Below are positions 7,071-15,114 of a stretch of DNA of 18,495 bases, in pieces (positions within the stretch are counted from its first letter, which is position 1; each line of letters opens with the position of its first letter). This DNA is from CAZQYC01 sp043746555. Its GTDB lineage: Bacteria > Pseudomonadota > Gammaproteobacteria > Steroidobacterales > Steroidobacteraceae. The notes under the pieces were generated by a model. That model did no database searches. It was not told the DNA's origin and worked only from the letters and a program-made list of their open reading frames with translations. The position numbers and the translations under genes are program-made. The stretch is taken from positions 1 to 18,495 of the forward strand of contig JAYTQU010000320.1 in NCBI GenBank assembly GCA_043746555.1. Direction: 5' to 3'.

Positions 7071-7739
7071 ATGACCGATTCACTATCCGATACCTTTCAA
7101 AAGGCGACCGCTCCGTTCAATCCCGAGTGTCGGCTTTGTCCGCGCCTCGTGAGTTACCGCAATGCCGAGCGTCGCGCCTATCCCGATTATTTCAACGCTC
7201 CCGTTCCGCCCTTCGGCGATCCGAACGCGCGACTATTAGTCGTCGGGTTGGCCCCGGGTTTTCATGGCGCGAACGCAACGGGCCGGCCGTTCACCGGCGA
7301 TCATGCGGGCTTGATTTTGTATCGCAATCTGTATGAATTTGGGTTCGCGTCGAAACCTGAGTCGGTCTCGTCCGACGATGGATTGGTTCTGATTAACTGT
7401 CGAATCACCAATTCGGTGAAATGCGTGCCGCCGGAAAATAAACCGCTGCCCGGCGAGATTCGCCTTTGCAGTCGCTATTTGATTGCCGAAATTCAATCGC
7501 TGCCGCCGCGCGCCGTCATTCTGTCGTTAGGGGTCGTTGCACACAAAGCCACTTTGGAAGCGCTCGGTGAGCAGCATACGAAGTTCAAGTTCGCCCATGG
7601 CAATGAATACGCGCTGGCCAATGGCGTCACGATGATCGATTCCATGCATACCAGCCGTTACAACACAGCGACTAAACGTTTAACCGAGGAGATGTTTCGT
7701 TCGGTCGTGGCGCGAGCCAGGGAGTTGATAGACAAGTGA
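7071..7739 (+). CDS. Iron-sulfur uracil-DNA glycosylase, family 5 (UdgB)-like
   Basis: 222 aa. It is expected to excise uracil (and perhaps other deaminated bases) from DNA as the first step of base-excision repair. Motif 1, GLAPGFHGANATGRPFTGD (59-77), is the family 5 form, which lacks the catalytic Asp/Asn found in families 1 and 4 at the equivalent place. Four cysteines, C20 and C23 (ECRLCPRL) plus C118 and C133 (KCVPPENKPLPGEIRLC), fit the [4Fe-4S] ligands of families 4 and 5. Motif 2 reads MHTSRYNTATKRLT near the C-terminus, where Thr replaces the usual Pro of an HPS-type motif. The start at 7071 is set by its SD. The gene follows aceBA after 124 bp and precedes uvrC by 77 bp, placing two DNA-repair genes side by side. 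Family 4 is a less likely alternative. Confidence 0.85.
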   Translation: MTDSLSDTFQKATAPFNPECRLCPRLVSYRNAERRAYPDYFNAPVPPFGDPNARLLVVGLAPGFHGANATGRPFTGDHAGLILYRNLYEFGFASKPESVSSDDGLVLINCRITNSVKCVPPENKPLPGEIRLCSRYLIAEIQSLPPRAVILSLGVVAHKATLEALGEQHTKFKFAHGNEYALANGVTMIDSMHTSRYNTATKRLTEEMFRSVVARARELIDK

Positions 7740-7740
7740 T

Positions 7741-7793
7741 GCGTGATGGGCAGGCGTGAACAACCGTCGACTCTTGCTCATCACCCATCACGC
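7741..7793. repeat. Intergenic inverted repeat between the uracil-DNA glycosylase and uvrC
   Basis: GCGTGATGGG (7741-7750) is a perfect inverted copy of CCCATCACGC (7784-7793), separated by 33 nt. The right arm also pairs partly with itself-like words (TCATCACCCATCACG), so several alternative folds are possible. On the minus strand it reads GCGTGATGGGTGATGAG, a wording that resembles short intergenic repeats seen in xanthomonads; that resemblance is from memory and untested. There is no T-run after either arm. Confidence 0.45.
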
Positions 7794-7804
7794 TTCACAT
7801 TCCG

Positions 7805-7810
7805 TACAAT
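7805..7810 (+). promoter_or_regulatory. Candidate -10 box (TACAAT) placing the uvrC transcript start at its ATG
   Basis: TACAAT differs from TATAAT by one base and ends 6 nt before the A of the uvrC ATG, so initiation at the usual distance would give a leaderless or near-leaderless mRNA. No convincing -35 hexamer is seen 16-18 bp upstream. The only SD-like bases (AAGGA, 7812-7816) touch the ATG and are too close to work normally. Confidence 0.35.
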
Positions 7811-7816
7811 TAAGGA

Positions 7817-9628
7817 ATGCCCTTCGACGCGAAATCCTTTCTCGACACGCTATCGACGCATCCTGGCGTATATCGCATGATGAGCGATGACGGCGAGATT
7901 CTGTACGTCGGCAAGGCGCGCAATCTCAAAAACCGTGTGTCGAGTTACTTTAGCGGCAAGCCGCAAAGCGCCAAGACCATGGCGATGGTGCAACAGATTG
8001 CGAATGTAGAAGTTACGATCACGGCATCCGATACCGAGGCGCTGTTACTTGAATACAATCTCATCAAAAAGCATCGTCCGCGCTACAACATCTTATTGCG
8101 CGACGACAAAAGCTTTCCCTACATGCATTTGTCCACCGATCAGGATTTTCCGCGGATTAGTTTTTACCGCGGCGCGCGCAAGCAGTCGGGAAAATTCTTT
8201 GGGCCGTATCCCAGCGCCGGCGCCACGCGTGAAACACTGGCGCTGCTGCAAAAACTTTTTCGCTTGCGACCCTGCGATGAGTCTTACTTCGCCAATCGTT
8301 CGCGGCCATGTTTGCAATATCAGATCAAGCGCTGTTCCGGTCCTTGCGTCGGGCTCGTGAGTAAAGAGGCCTACGCGCAAGACGTGCAGGATGCGATCAA
8401 GGTATTGGAAGGACGCAGCGGTGAACTGATCGACGAGCTCGGAAAGCGCATGGAGCAGGCTGCCGCCGAATTACAATTCGAACGCGCGGCGCGATTGCGC
8501 GATCAAATCAACGCGATTAACGCCATTCAATCGGGACAAGTGATTAGTCGCGGCGCGGGCGATTGCGATGCCGTGGCGTTGATTTCGGAACACGGGCAAC
8601 ACTGCGTGGCCGTGGTATTCGTGCGCGGCGGTCGTAACTTGGGCAGCACCAATTTTTTTCCGAAGGCCGGCTTGGAGGAGGGCGCCGATGCGTTGGCCGC
8701 CTTTCTTGCTCAGTACTATCTCGCGCGCGCAGCGCCTGCGGAAATTTTGGTTAACTTTGCGATCGACGATGGCGATCTGTTGGCGGCAACGTTGAGCGAG
8801 CGTGCAGGTCATCCTGTTTTGATCCGCCACCAACTGCGCGGCACCCGCGCTCGCACCGTCGCGATGGCGCGATTGAATGCCGAAGTTGGGCTGCGCATGC
8901 GCGTCGCCGATCGCGCGTCGCTCACCGTCCAGTTGGAGCAATTGCAATCGGTGTTCGCGCTCGCGACGTCGCCGCAACGGATCGAATGCTTCGATATCAG
9001 TCATACGATGGGCGAATCGACGGTGGCATCGTGCGTCGTATTCGGAATCGAGGGTCCGCTGAAAGCCGACTATCGCCGTTTCAACATCGATGGCCTCGCG
9101 CCCGGCGACGACTATGGCGCGATGAAGCAGGCACTGTCGCGTCGCTACGCGCGCATCAAGCGCGGCGAAGTGGCGATGCCCGATGTGCTATTGATCGACG
9201 GTGGACCGGGCCAACTCGCGCAGGCGATTCACGTGCTCGCCGAGATGGAAATTAATGGCGTCACACTGATCGGAGTCGCGAAAGGCGCGGATCGTCGCGT
9301 TGGGCAAGAGCGGTTGTTCTTGGCCGGTCAAGAAACCGCGACTATACTGCCGCCCGATTCATCCGCACTTCATTTGATTCAACGCATTCGCGACGAGGCG
9401 CACCGCTTTGCAATCACCGGTCATCGCAATCGTCGCGCAAAAACACGGCGCGAATCCGTGCTCGAATCGATTCCCGGTTTGGGCCCGCGTAAACGTCGCG
9501 AACTGCTCAAGCAATTCGGCGGTTGGCAGGGCGTCGCGCGCGCCAGCGTCGCTGACTTGGGCGGCGCGCACGGCATCGGTCCGCAATTGGCGCAAGCGAT
9601 CTTCGATTCGCTGCATCCCGGCGGCTGA
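7817..9628 (+). CDS. uvrC: UvrABC system protein C (excinuclease subunit)
   Basis: 603 aa, full length. UvrC makes the dual incisions on either side of a lesion recognised by UvrAB in nucleotide-excision repair. Domains in order: GIY-YIG nuclease (about 15-93, with PGVYRMMSDDGEILYVGKARNLKNRV) for the 3' cut; a cysteine set C153, C165, C173 and C177 fitting the Fe-S site reported for UvrC; a UVR domain (about 204-238, ELQFERAARLRDQI) contacting UvrB; an RNase H-like endonuclease (ECFDISHTMGEST at 390-402 with D393, and LLIDGGPGQL at 458-467 with D461) for the 5' cut; and tandem helix-hairpin-helix motifs at the C-terminus (IPGLGPRKRRELLKQFGG). The start at 7817 is the first ATG after an in-frame stop at 7811 and matches the family N-terminus. 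It is followed 3 nt after its stop by pgsA, a common proteobacterial pairing. Confidence 0.97.
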   Translation: MPFDAKSFLDTLSTHPGVYRMMSDDGEILYVGKARNLKNRVSSYFSGKPQSAKTMAMVQQIANVEVTITASDTEALLLEYNLIKKHRPRYNILLRDDKSFPYMHLSTDQDFPRISFYRGARKQSGKFFGPYPSAGATRETLALLQKLFRLRPCDESYFANRSRPCLQYQIKRCSGPCVGLVSKEAYAQDVQDAIKVLEGRSGELIDELGKRMEQAAAELQFERAARLRDQINAINAIQSGQVISRGAGDCDAVALISEHGQHCVAVVFVRGGRNLGSTNFFPKAGLEEGADALAAFLAQYYLARAAPAEILVNFAIDDGDLLAATLSERAGHPVLIRHQLRGTRARTVAMARLNAEVGLRMRVADRASLTVQLEQLQSVFALATSPQRIECFDISHTMGESTVASCVVFGIEGPLKADYRRFNIDGLAPGDDYGAMKQALSRRYARIKRGEVAMPDVLLIDGGPGQLAQAIHVLAEMEINGVTLIGVAKGADRRVGQERLFLAGQETATILPPDSSALHLIQRIRDEAHRFAITGHRNRRAKTRRESVLESIPGLGPRKRRELLKQFGGWQGVARASVADLGGAHGIGPQLAQAIFDSLHPGG

Positions 9629-9631
9629 GCG

Positions 9632-10240
9632 GTGAAATTTCCCATCGCTAACGTTTTGACGTTCACTCGCATTGCGATGATCCCGATGGTGGTCGCGTTC
9701 TTCTATTTACCGGAACGCTATGTCTGGGCGGATCCGGCGGCAGCGATTGCGTTTATCGTTGCCGCGATTACCGATAGCCTCGACGGATATTTTGCGCGTA
9801 AGTACGGACAAACAACGGCGCTCGGCGCGTTTCTCGATCCGGTTGCGGACAAGCTGATGGTTGCAACGGCGCTCATTCTGTTGGCGAGTCAGGATGTCTC
9901 ACGATTGAAACTAATCTGGTTCGATCCGAGTGTCATCGTCACCGTGACGGCCGCAGTCATCGTCGGTCGCGAGATCGCGATCTCGGCGTTGCGCGAATGG
10001 ATGGCGATACTCGGCGCGCGCCGCAAGGTGGCGGTATCGGCGCTGGGAAAAATTAAAACCGTATTTCAAATGACGGGACTGTCGATGATGCTGTTTCGCG
10101 AAAATCTGTGGGGGCTGCCGATCTACGAACTCGGTCTGTATTGCCTCATCGTGGCCGCGTTTCTCACGCTCTGGTCGATGATTATTTACTTGCGCATGGC
10201 GTGGCCCGAGTTGCGCGGCAAGACGCAGATAATCTCGTGA
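9632..10240 (+). CDS. pgsA: CDP-diacylglycerol--glycerol-3-phosphate 3-phosphatidyltransferase
   Basis: 202 aa, an integral inner-membrane enzyme. It makes phosphatidylglycerophosphate, the precursor of phosphatidylglycerol and cardiolipin. The CDP-alcohol phosphotransferase signature is complete: D48-x2-D51-G52-x2-A55-R56-x8-G65-x3-D69-x3-D73 (TDSLDGYFARKYG ... GAFLDPVADK). Hydrophobic segments flank it at about 13-26, 35-48, 75-86, 105-120 and 165-190. Translation begins with GTG at 9632, three bases after the uvrC stop. The N-terminus MKFPIANVLTFTRIAMIP matches the family, so re-initiation after uvrC is likely. Its stop codon overlaps the GTG of the rhomboid gene. No tRNA gene follows, unlike in some gammaproteobacteria. 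Confidence 0.95.
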   Translation: MKFPIANVLTFTRIAMIPMVVAFFYLPERYVWADPAAAIAFIVAAITDSLDGYFARKYGQTTALGAFLDPVADKLMVATALILLASQDVSRLKLIWFDPSVIVTVTAAVIVGREIAISALREWMAILGARRKVAVSALGKIKTVFQMTGLSMMLFRENLWGLPIYELGLYCLIVAAFLTLWSMIIYLRMAWPELRGKTQIIS

Positions 10241-10839
10241 TCGATTCGCAAATCGGTGCATGGATTATTTTTGCGCTCACGATTGCGATGAGCTTGTTGG
10301 GTCTTTATGCCACGCCGCAACTGATCGAGCGTAGTTTGTTTCGACCGTATTGGCTTTTGCGCAAACGCCAATACGATACGCTCTTCTTGAGCGGCTTCGT
10401 GCATGCCGACTTGGCGCATCTCATTTTTAACATGATGACGTTCTATTTCTTTGCGTTTGCCTTAGAGCTGCGTATCGGCACTTCACGATTTGTAGTGCTG
10501 TACGCACTCGGCTTGACGCTCAGCGAGCTCGGCACGTATCTCAAGCACCGCAACAATCCCCATTATGCGACGCTTGGCGCGTCGGGGGCGATTTCAGCGG
10601 TACTGTTCGCATCGATTGTCTATTTTCCAAACAGTAGTTTGTTCGTTTTTCCGTTGCCCATTCCGATTCCTGCGCCACTGTTTGCGGTGGGCTATTTGGC
10701 GTACACGTATTGGTCGGCGCGGCATCCGCATGGGCGGATTAATCACGACGCGCATTTTGGTGGGGCGTTGACGGGGCTCGGGTTTGTTGCAATGACGGAG
10801 CCGAGCGCGTATCGGTACCTACTGAACTTCTTGCACTAG
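10237..10839 (+). CDS. Rhomboid-family intramembrane serine protease
   Basis: 200 aa, a six-helix bacterial rhomboid that cleaves transmembrane substrates within the inner membrane. The catalytic serine is in TLGASGAISA (G114-A-S116-G117) and the catalytic histidine in HDAHFGGALTG (H173, with GG following). FVHADLAHLIFNMMTF (54-69) carries the conserved His/Asn region (N65). Between helices there is a proline-rich stretch FPLPIPIPAPL (138-148). The start is taken as GTG 10237, which overlaps the pgsA stop (GTGA). Starting farther upstream at 10108 would overlap pgsA by 133 bp with non-family sequence. Natural substrates are unknown. The last 21 bp overlap, tail-to-tail, with the RND pump gene on the other strand. 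Linkage to pgsA suggests coexpression with phospholipid synthesis, but no functional connection is shown. Confidence 0.92.
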   Translation: MIDSQIGAWIIFALTIAMSLLGLYATPQLIERSLFRPYWLLRKRQYDTLFLSGFVHADLAHLIFNMMTFYFFAFALELRIGTSRFVVLYALGLTLSELGTYLKHRNNPHYATLGASGAISAVLFASIVYFPNSSLFVFPLPIPIPAPLFAVGYLAYTYWSARHPHGRINHDAHFGGALTGLGFVAMTEPSAYRYLLNFLH

Positions 10840-13800
10840 ATTCGGCGTTTGGGCTGCTGGTTCCTTTTGTGCTCGCGGCTTTCGCGAGAAGCGCTGCGTG
10901 AGCCGTTGCGTGTACACGAGTAACACCGGCACTACGATCAACGTGAGCAGCGTCGACGCGATAACGCCGCCGATCACCGCGCGACCCATCGGCGCTTGCA
11001 TCTCGCCGCTGTCGCCAAAGCCGATGGCCATCGGCAACATGCCGAAGATCATGGCAAACGTGGTCATCAAGATCGGTCGCAAGCGAACTTGGCCTGCTTC
11101 GAGAATGGCCTCTTGCAGCGGCTTTCCGGCGCGCATTGCGCGATTACTGAAATCCACGAGCAAGATGGCGTTCTTCGTTACCAAGCCCATGAGCATGATA
11201 AATCCGATGATGGAAAAGACATTGAGGGTGGTGCGGCTTACCAATAACGCGAGCATCACGCCGGCAAGGGACAGCGGCAACGAACTCATGATCGCCAGCG
11301 GCTGCACGAAGCTGCCGAACTGCGAGGCGAGAATAAGGTAGATAAAGATCACGGCCATTCCGAGCGCGGCCATGGCGCTGGTCATCATTTCCATCATTTG
11401 TTCTTGATCGCCGCCGATGCTGTATCGATATCCTTCCGGCAGCGGATACGCTTTTGCAATTGCCATCACATCGTTGCCGACATCGCCAGCCGGTCGACCT
11501 TCGGCGTTCGCAAAAATTGTCGCGCGGCGTTGCAGGTCTTGACGGCGTATCGCCTGGGGACTCGTCGACGGGACGAAGTCGGCCACCTGACGCAAGGGCA
11601 CCAAGAGAGGCGAGCCGTCGGCCTGCGTCCGCGAACTCACGAGATATAGGTTTCCCAAATCCGCGGCGAGTTGTCGCTGCTCGAGCGGTAAGCGAACGAC
11701 GACGTCGTAGTTTTCGCCGTCGGCTGCGAGCCATTGGCTAACGGTATCGCCTGCAACCAAAGGTCTTAACGCGCGACCGATTTGCGCTGTGGAAATACCT
11801 AAGTCGCTCGCGAGTTCATTCTTGATGCGAACGGTGACGGCTGGATTCGTGCCTTTCTCGCTGCTCTCAAGATCGGCAATGCCCTTAACGCTTGCGAATT
11901 TCGCCATGAGCTCGTCGGAAATTCTTTTCAACGTCGCCGGATCCGGACCGAGGATGTTCACCGCAATGGGACGATTGAAGCCGACGGTCAGTTCGACGCC
12001 CGCGATGCGCGCAATACGTTCACGAACCGATTGCTCTATTTTCTTTTGCGATCGCCGCGAAGCGACATTGCGATCGGTGAGCAACAACATGAGTTCCGCG
12101 TAGTTCTTTCCTTGCGATGTGCCGACGGTCGCCAAGACGCGATCGATATCGGGAAATTCTTTCAGCGCGGCCTCGACTTGACGAGTCTTTTGATCGGTGT
12201 AATCCAGACTCGATCCCGGCGCGGTGCTGATGCGCAACGCGATCGCGCCTTGATCCGACTGTGGCATGAACTCGCTGCCGATCAGCGGCATCAACAAGAA
12301 ACTGCCGAAGAACGTGCCCGCGGCAATCGCCAATACGCTCTTGCGATGCGAGAGCGCCCAACGGAGGATGCGATCGTAACGATGATGCAACCACTCGATG
12401 CCGTTTTCCATGCGCTCCATCAGGCGCGCGATGCGTGGCCATCGGCCGAAACGATTTTCCGGCGGATCATGCCAAATAGACGAGAGCATCGGGTCGAGCG
12501 TAAAGCTGACGAAGAGCGAGATGAGGACGGCGACCGTCACCGTGATGCCGAATTGGTAGAAGTATCTGCCGATCACGCCGGGCATGAACGCCACCGGCAC
12601 AAACACAGCGACAATGGCCAACGTGGTTGCGGTGACCGCCAGGCCGATTTCTTTTGTGCCGTCGAGCGCGGCTTGCATCGCGGACTTGCCCATTGCGATG
12701 TGGCGCACGATATTTTCGCGCACCACAATCGCGTCGTCGATCAGCAAACCGATACAGAGCGACAGCGCCATCAGCGTAAGGAAGTTCAATGTGAATCCCA
12801 ACGCGAACGTCACGGCGAATGTCGCAATGACGGCGATGGGCAATGTTAATCCCGTAATGATGGTCGAACGCCACGAGTGAAGAAAGAGAAACACGATTAA
12901 GATCGTCAGCAGCGCGCCTTCGATAATGGTCGTTTTTACGTTATTGACCGAGCCTTCGATAAACTCTGCATTGGAGTACAGCACCTTCACGTGCAAATCG
13001 GGCGGTAATTCCTTCTTCAAGTCAGCGACCGCTTTGGTCACCGCTTTGCCGGTCTCCACGATATTGGCGTCCTGCACTTTCATGATTTGCAATCCCACCG
13101 CGCGCTCGCCACTTAAGCGATACAGCGACGTTTCTTCCGCTTGCCCGTCGATCACTTGCGCAACTTGATTGAGATGCACCGGGGTGCCGGCTCTTTGCGC
13201 GACGATGATGTTGTCGAATCCGGCGCGATCTTTGATGCGGCCCGCGACGCGAATCAGTCGTTCGGTTGCGCCTTGGCTAATTCCACCTGCGGGAAGATCT
13301 TGATTGGCCGCTTGTATGGCACCGATCACTTGGTCGAGACCGACGCCGTAACTTTCCATTTGCGCGGGGAGCAATTGAATCTGCATTTGCCGTTGCACCG
13401 CGCCGTTCACCATGACCGCGCCGACACCGTGCGCATTTTGCAGCCGCTTAACGATGGTTTGCCGCGTAATGTCCGACAGGTCGCGTAGCGATCGCGAATC
13501 CGACGTCACCACCAACTCGACGACGGGTTGTTGATTATCGTCGGTCAATGTGCGGCTGATGGTGGGCTCCGGCACATCGCGCGGAAATTGACCTCGCACC
13601 AGCGCCACTTTATCGCGGACTTCTTGTGTGGCGATGTTGACGTCGGCGTCGAGACGAAGTTCGGCCGCGATTTGTCCCGATCCTTCCCAGGCCACCGCGC
13701 GAATTTCGCGCACGCCATTCACGGTGTTGACGACGTTTTCGATGGGCTTGATGAGATCGCTTTCGATCGCTTCGGGCGATGCGCCGGGATACGAGAGCTG

Positions 13801-13941
13801 AATCACGACGACGGGATTGGCGACGTCCGGCATCTGTTCGATACGCAAACGCAGGTACGAGAAAATTCCCAGAACGAGCAGGGCCACCATGACCATGGTG
13901 GCGAACACCGGCTGTTTAATGCTGGTTTCGGTGATGATCAT
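10819..13941 (-). CDS. RND (HAE1-family) multidrug efflux pump, inner-membrane transporter
   Basis: 1040 aa, the normal AcrB/MexB/MdtB length. It is a proton-driven trimeric pump in the inner membrane. Twelve transmembrane helices are expected: one at about 12-30, a cluster at 340-490, one at 535-553, and a cluster at 857-1010. Two large periplasmic loops lie between them. The proton-relay residues are visible as D402-D403 in TM4 (GLLIDDAIVVRENIVRH) and K923 (GLVTKNAILLVDF). MIITETSIKQPVFATMVM is a typical start. The presence of DD/K and the absence of the metal-binding features of CusA favour organic substrates (drugs, dyes, detergents), though the exact range cannot be read. It is the second gene of an operon, 9 nt after the adaptor stop. 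No outer-membrane factor follows, so a TolC-like partner must be encoded elsewhere. A 6-bp stem near 10872-10888 inside the 3' end is coding and lacks a T-run. Confidence 0.95.
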   Translation of the reverse strand: MIITETSIKQPVFATMVMVALLVLGIFSYLRLRIEQMPDVANPVVVIQLSYPGASPEAIESDLIKPIENVVNTVNGVREIRAVAWEGSGQIAAELRLDADVNIATQEVRDKVALVRGQFPRDVPEPTISRTLTDDNQQPVVELVVTSDSRSLRDLSDITRQTIVKRLQNAHGVGAVMVNGAVQRQMQIQLLPAQMESYGVGLDQVIGAIQAANQDLPAGGISQGATERLIRVAGRIKDRAGFDNIIVAQRAGTPVHLNQVAQVIDGQAEETSLYRLSGERAVGLQIMKVQDANIVETGKAVTKAVADLKKELPPDLHVKVLYSNAEFIEGSVNNVKTTIIEGALLTILIVFLFLHSWRSTIITGLTLPIAVIATFAVTFALGFTLNFLTLMALSLCIGLLIDDAIVVRENIVRHIAMGKSAMQAALDGTKEIGLAVTATTLAIVAVFVPVAFMPGVIGRYFYQFGITVTVAVLISLFVSFTLDPMLSSIWHDPPENRFGRWPRIARLMERMENGIEWLHHRYDRILRWALSHRKSVLAIAAGTFFGSFLLMPLIGSEFMPQSDQGAIALRISTAPGSSLDYTDQKTRQVEAALKEFPDIDRVLATVGTSQGKNYAELMLLLTDRNVASRRSQKKIEQSVRERIARIAGVELTVGFNRPIAVNILGPDPATLKRISDELMAKFASVKGIADLESSEKGTNPAVTVRIKNELASDLGISTAQIGRALRPLVAGDTVSQWLAADGENYDVVVRLPLEQRQLAADLGNLYLVSSRTQADGSPLLVPLRQVADFVPSTSPQAIRRQDLQRRATIFANAEGRPAGDVGNDVMAIAKAYPLPEGYRYSIGGDQEQMMEMMTSAMAALGMAVIFIYLILASQFGSFVQPLAIMSSLPLSLAGVMLALLVSRTTLNVFSIIGFIMLMGLVTKNAILLVDFSNRAMRAGKPLQEAILEAGQVRLRPILMTTFAMIFGMLPMAIGFGDSGEMQAPMGRAVIGGVIASTLLTLIVVPVLLVYTQRLTQRFSRKPRAQKEPAAQTPNLVQEVQ

Positions 13942-13950
13942 GGCGAGTTT

Positions 13951-15114
13951 CTACGAAGCATTAGACAAAGCAGGGGCGATGAGTTTGGCGCGCACGCCGG
14001 GCTTCAATTCGGCAATCGGCGTCACGATAACTCGCGAAGCGGCGGCTAAGCCTTCACGAATCTCGCTCATGTTAGTGCTCGCAAATTCATCGCCGACGAT
14101 GACGGCGCGTTTCACGATTTCACCATTCTGCAGCAACAGCACATAGGATTCATTGGCGTCGCGATGAATCGCGCTCTTGGGGACGGCGAGTAGCGGTGCC
14201 GTCTGTTGCAAAACCAATTCGCCGTCGGCGAACATGCCGCCCTTCAGCGCGCCATCGGCATTGTTCACCGACACATAAACGGTCAGCGAGCGTGTTCCTT
14301 GCTGAGTCTGCGGATTGATGCGTTCGACTTGTCCCGTGAATTCGCGCGCGCCAAATCCATCCACGGTGAAGCGGGCTTCTTGTCCGGGCTTAATCGTCGG
14401 GACGTCGGCGACCGGTACCAACGCTTCCAATTCCATGGTCGACAAATCCACTAACGCGAGTAGCGGCGTATCGGGCATCACTCGCTCGCCCACCTGTACA
14501 TATCGGGTCGCCACAACGCCGTCGAAGTCCGCGCGAATTTCCGTATCGTGCAACGCATTCTCTGCGAGCCGCACCTGAGCTGCCGCCGCTTCGGTGTTCG
14601 CCGCCGCAACATCGTAGGCGGACTGCGTTTGGTCGAAGGCGTTCTGCGAAATAAGTTTACGATCGAGCAACACGACGCTGTTGTCGCGATTCTTACTCGC
14701 AAGACTTAGGTCCGCCTCGGCCTTGTGCAAAGCGGCCGTGCGCGCATCGAGTTCGGCAATAAGATTGCGCGGATCGATGCGGCACAGCAATTGATTCTTG
14801 CGGACGCGATCGCCCTCGCGGACGTGCATTTCGAGTAGTGCGCCGTCCGAATGCGCTTTGACGACGCCGTGACGCAGCGGGGTCAACGACCCGGTGAGCC
14901 GCAAAGTGCGTGTTAACGGCCGTTCCTGCACGGTCAGTACGTCGGCCGGAGCCAGTTCGTAAACGGTCGTGACCGTCGATTTGGGCTTCTTGTCGCGGGT
15001 AAGAGCGAATAAGCTTCCGAACGCTAGAACGCCGGCGATGGTCGTGGCAATCAAGACCTTGCGACGCGACACATTGCGACGCGACAAGAACTCGGAGAGT
15101 AGGGATAGGTGCAT
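13951..15114 (-). CDS. RND efflux periplasmic adaptor (membrane fusion protein)
   Basis: 387 aa, an HlyD/AcrA-type adaptor joining the RND pump to an outer-membrane channel. It has a positively charged N-terminus (SRRNVSRRK, 11-19) and one hydrophobic helix (about 20-38, VLIATTIAGVLAFGSLFAL). It has no lipobox, so it is probably anchored by an uncleaved signal helix. The lipoyl-like half-domains are seen at LEMHVREGDRVRKNQLLCRIDPRNL (about 94-118) and later TEIRADFDGVVATRYVQVGERV (about 191-212), with an alpha-helical hairpin between them (about 120-185). The beta-barrel follows (LEALVPVADVPTIKPGQEARF). A GGAAG about 7 nt before the ATG supports the start. It leads the operon with the pump. 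A 13-bp direct repeat (15059-15071 and 15074-15086) encodes the duplicated SRR residues. Confidence 0.93.
   Translation of the reverse strand: MHLSLLSEFLSRRNVSRRKVLIATTIAGVLAFGSLFALTRDKKPKSTVTTVYELAPADVLTVQERPLTRTLRLTGSLTPLRHGVVKAHSDGALLEMHVREGDRVRKNQLLCRIDPRNLIAELDARTAALHKAEADLSLASKNRDNSVVLLDRKLISQNAFDQTQSAYDVAAANTEAAAAQVRLAENALHDTEIRADFDGVVATRYVQVGERVMPDTPLLALVDLSTMELEALVPVADVPTIKPGQEARFTVDGFGAREFTGQVERINPQTQQGTRSLTVYVSVNNADGALKGGMFADGELVLQQTAPLLAVPKSAIHRDANESYVLLLQNGEIVKRAVIVGDEFASTNMSEIREGLAAASRVIVTPIAELKPGVRAKLIAPALSNAS
15059..15086. repeat. 13-bp direct repeat in the adaptor gene's N-terminal region
   Basis: TTGCGACGCGACA occurs at 15059-15071 and again at 15074-15086, offset by 15 bp. 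It keeps the reading frame and gives SRRNVSRRK in the protein just before the membrane helix. It looks like a small in-frame tandem duplication that adds positive charge. Confidence 0.6.

Noticed and set aside
10108..10236. Longer rhomboid start at 10108
   Set aside because: It would overlap pgsA by over 130 bp and adds hydrophilic residues foreign to rhomboids. GTG 10237 overlaps the pgsA stop neatly.
10872..10888. CTCGCG-gcttt-CGCGAG stem as a terminator for rhomboid or RND genes
   Set aside because: It lies inside the RND coding sequence, the stem is only 6 bp, and no T-run follows on either strand.
10841..10900. tRNA gene after the uvrC-pgsA string, as in some gammaproteobacteria
   Set aside because: No cloverleaf or TTCGA-type arm is present; the space is occupied by the convergent RND gene.
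12031..12849. 272-codon open frame on the plus strand opposite the RND pump
   Set aside because: Antisense shadow of conserved pump sequence, with low-complexity charged composition.
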